Source of the DNA: Deltaproteobacteria bacterium | GTDB taxonomy: Bacteria; Desulfobacterota; Syntrophia; Syntrophales; Smithellaceae | NCBI GenBank assembly: GCA_009668925.1 | Contig: SBEK01000194.1 | Coordinates: forward strand, 1-7,132 | Direction: 5' to 3' | DNA length: 7,132 nt | Shown here: piece after piece, positions 6,329 to 7,132 of the stretch | Layout of the letters: the number at the start of each line of letters is the position of its first letter | Numbering within the stretch: position 1 is the first letter of the stretch | The notes under the pieces: generated by a model | What the model was told of the DNA's origin: nothing | What the model saw: only the letters and a program-made list of their open reading frames with translations | Database searches by the model: none | Position numbers and translations under genes: made by a program

Positions 6329-7036
6329 ATGGAAATAAATAAGTTGCAAGATTCGGCGGTGCAGCACATCGTCGACCAGCAGGTCAGCAAATGGGAAAGA
6401 GAAACGAAAAGGAGATATAAGAAACCCATCCGTCCGGTGATTACCATTTGCAGACTTCCGGGAAGCGGAACGGAAATACTGGCGAAAAAATTGTCCGAGG
6501 ACCTGAAGCTCGACCTGTTTGACCGCGAAATCGTGGAAGAGATCGCCAAGAGCACGGGGATGAGTAAATGCGTCATTGAATCTCTTGATGAACAGGATCG
6601 CGGCACTCTGGATAATTGGCTCGGTGCCCTCCAGAAGAAGGTTCATTTGCGTCCGGACGAATATCTCATGCATCTTACCCATGTTGTCGCCTCCATAGGG
6701 GCTCATGGCCACGCTGTTATCGTAGGCAGGGGAGCAGGATTTATCCTGCCCAGCGATGTGTGCCTGCGCCTCTTGCTGGTTGCCCCCAAAGACGTGCGTG
6801 TTAATAATGTAAAAGAGGCTTATCAGCTCACATCCGAAGAAGCGGAACGAAGAGTCATGGAAACAGAGAGGGACCGCAAGGCCTTTATTAAGGAATATTT
6901 CGAGGCTGATTTGACCGATCCGACAAACTATGACCTGACGATCAATACGACCCACTTCAACGTCGATGTGGCCGTAGCTATTATCAAGGAAGCCTTTAAC
7001 ACGAGAAAATGGTATAAATATTCAATAACAACATGA
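6329..7036 (+). CDS. Cytidylate-kinase-like family protein
   Basis: This 235-residue protein belongs to the cytidylate-kinase-like P-loop family (Cytidylate_kin2 type), not to the housekeeping CMP kinase. Residues 1-34 are a charged N-terminal extension with QQVSKWERETKRR. The core begins at PVITICRLPGSGTEILAKKL (36-55). The glycine-rich loop GSGT is present, but the Lys of a true Walker A motif is absent, as is common in this family. LDLFDREIVEEIAKSTG (61-77) matches the family segment for the second strand and helix. AVIVGRGAGFIL (129-140) is diagnostic. RRVMETERDRKAFIKEYF (174-191) resembles the Arg-rich lid, and NYDLTINTTHF (200-210) the conserved C-terminal strand. The start is uncertain: the ATG at 6329 has only a weak CGGGA at 6318-6322, and a TTG at 6275 would add 18 residues. 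The role is unknown. It sits 75 bases after the DRTGG gene. Confidence 0.82.
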   Translation: MEINKLQDSAVQHIVDQQVSKWERETKRRYKKPIRPVITICRLPGSGTEILAKKLSEDLKLDLFDREIVEEIAKSTGMSKCVIESLDEQDRGTLDNWLGALQKKVHLRPDEYLMHLTHVVASIGAHGHAVIVGRGAGFILPSDVCLRLLLVAPKDVRVNNVKEAYQLTSEEAERRVMETERDRKAFIKEYFEADLTDPTNYDLTINTTHFNVDVAVAIIKEAFNTRKWYKYSITT

Positions 7037-7048
7037 AGGATACCGCCG

Positions 7049-7132
7049 ATGGACACGGTAACGAATTTGCTTGAATATTGGAAAAACAAATATCCGGAAA
7101 AATTTGCCGATGAAGATACGGTTTTCCAGCAT
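7049..7132 (+). CDS. N-terminus of a gene cut by the window edge; possibly acetyl-CoA hydrolase/transferase family
   Basis: An ATG at 7049 opens a frame that runs to the last base (28 codons). It is preceded by AAGGA at 7036-7040 with an 8-base spacer, and it follows the kinase-like gene by only 12 bases, so it is very probably in the same operon. Visible segments are NLLEYWKNKYPEKFA and DEDTVFQH. This start resembles from memory the N-terminal approach of acetyl-CoA hydrolase/CoA-transferase proteins of anaerobic bacteria, where a helix rich in Tyr and Lys precedes the first CoA-transferase strand. It is too short to confirm: that the gene exists is well supported, the family is a guess. Confidence 0.6.
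   Translation, partial: MDTVTNLLEYWKNKYPEKFADEDTVFQH

Noticed and set aside
6314..6955. Minus-strand open frame of 213 codons within the kinase-like gene
   Set aside because: It is antisense to conserved kinase-like motifs and its translation shows no domain.
6329..7036. Housekeeping cytidylate kinase (cmk)
   Set aside because: The Walker A lysine is absent and the motifs fit the cytidylate-kinase-like family, so no cmk symbol is given.

Overview
The window holds a set of genes all on the + strand, from a bacterium that handles acyl-CoA thioesters. The families fit an anaerobic, possibly syntrophic or sulfate-reducing member of the Desulfobacterota (former Deltaproteobacteria). That placement is an inference from gene content and general sequence character; there is no rRNA or other marker gene here. 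There are four complete metabolic or regulatory genes of clear family, one transporter component, and a cut gene at each edge. I see no tRNA, rRNA, CRISPR array or insertion sequence.

Layout: positions 3-83 are the last codons of an unidentified gene. Positions 150-1634 encode a secreted, unusually long periplasmic binding protein of the LivK/branched-chain amino acid ABC transporter class, with no permease or ATPase beside it. A 192-base gap follows. It contains a very strong stem-loop (1650-1697) and then an A/T-rich stretch with a perfect 10-base palindrome, the likely promoter zone of the next transcript. Positions 1827-2975 encode an acyl-CoA dehydrogenase of the short-chain/butyryl-CoA type with its catalytic glutamate. 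After 46 bases comes a fused alpha-beta ADP-forming acyl-CoA (acetate-CoA) ligase (3022-5148) carrying both expected phospho-histidines. Next are a BioD-like P-loop/DRTGG-domain protein (5204-6253), a cytidylate-kinase-like protein (6329-7036), and the first 28 codons of another gene (7049 to the edge), tentatively an acetyl-CoA hydrolase/transferase-type protein.

Working model (inference): the binding protein may capture an organic acid or amino acid. The acyl-CoA dehydrogenase oxidises an acyl-CoA to the enoyl-CoA, passing electrons to an electron-transfer flavoprotein not seen here. The ADP-forming ligase converts an acyl-CoA to the free acid with ATP formation, or runs in reverse to activate an acid. 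The DRTGG protein and the cytidylate-kinase-like protein have no established role that I know of. Their tight placement behind the ligase suggests that they sense nucleotides or acyl-phosphates, or regulate acyl-CoA/acid interconversion. This ligase, DRTGG and kinase-like cassette is the part of the window most worth following up.
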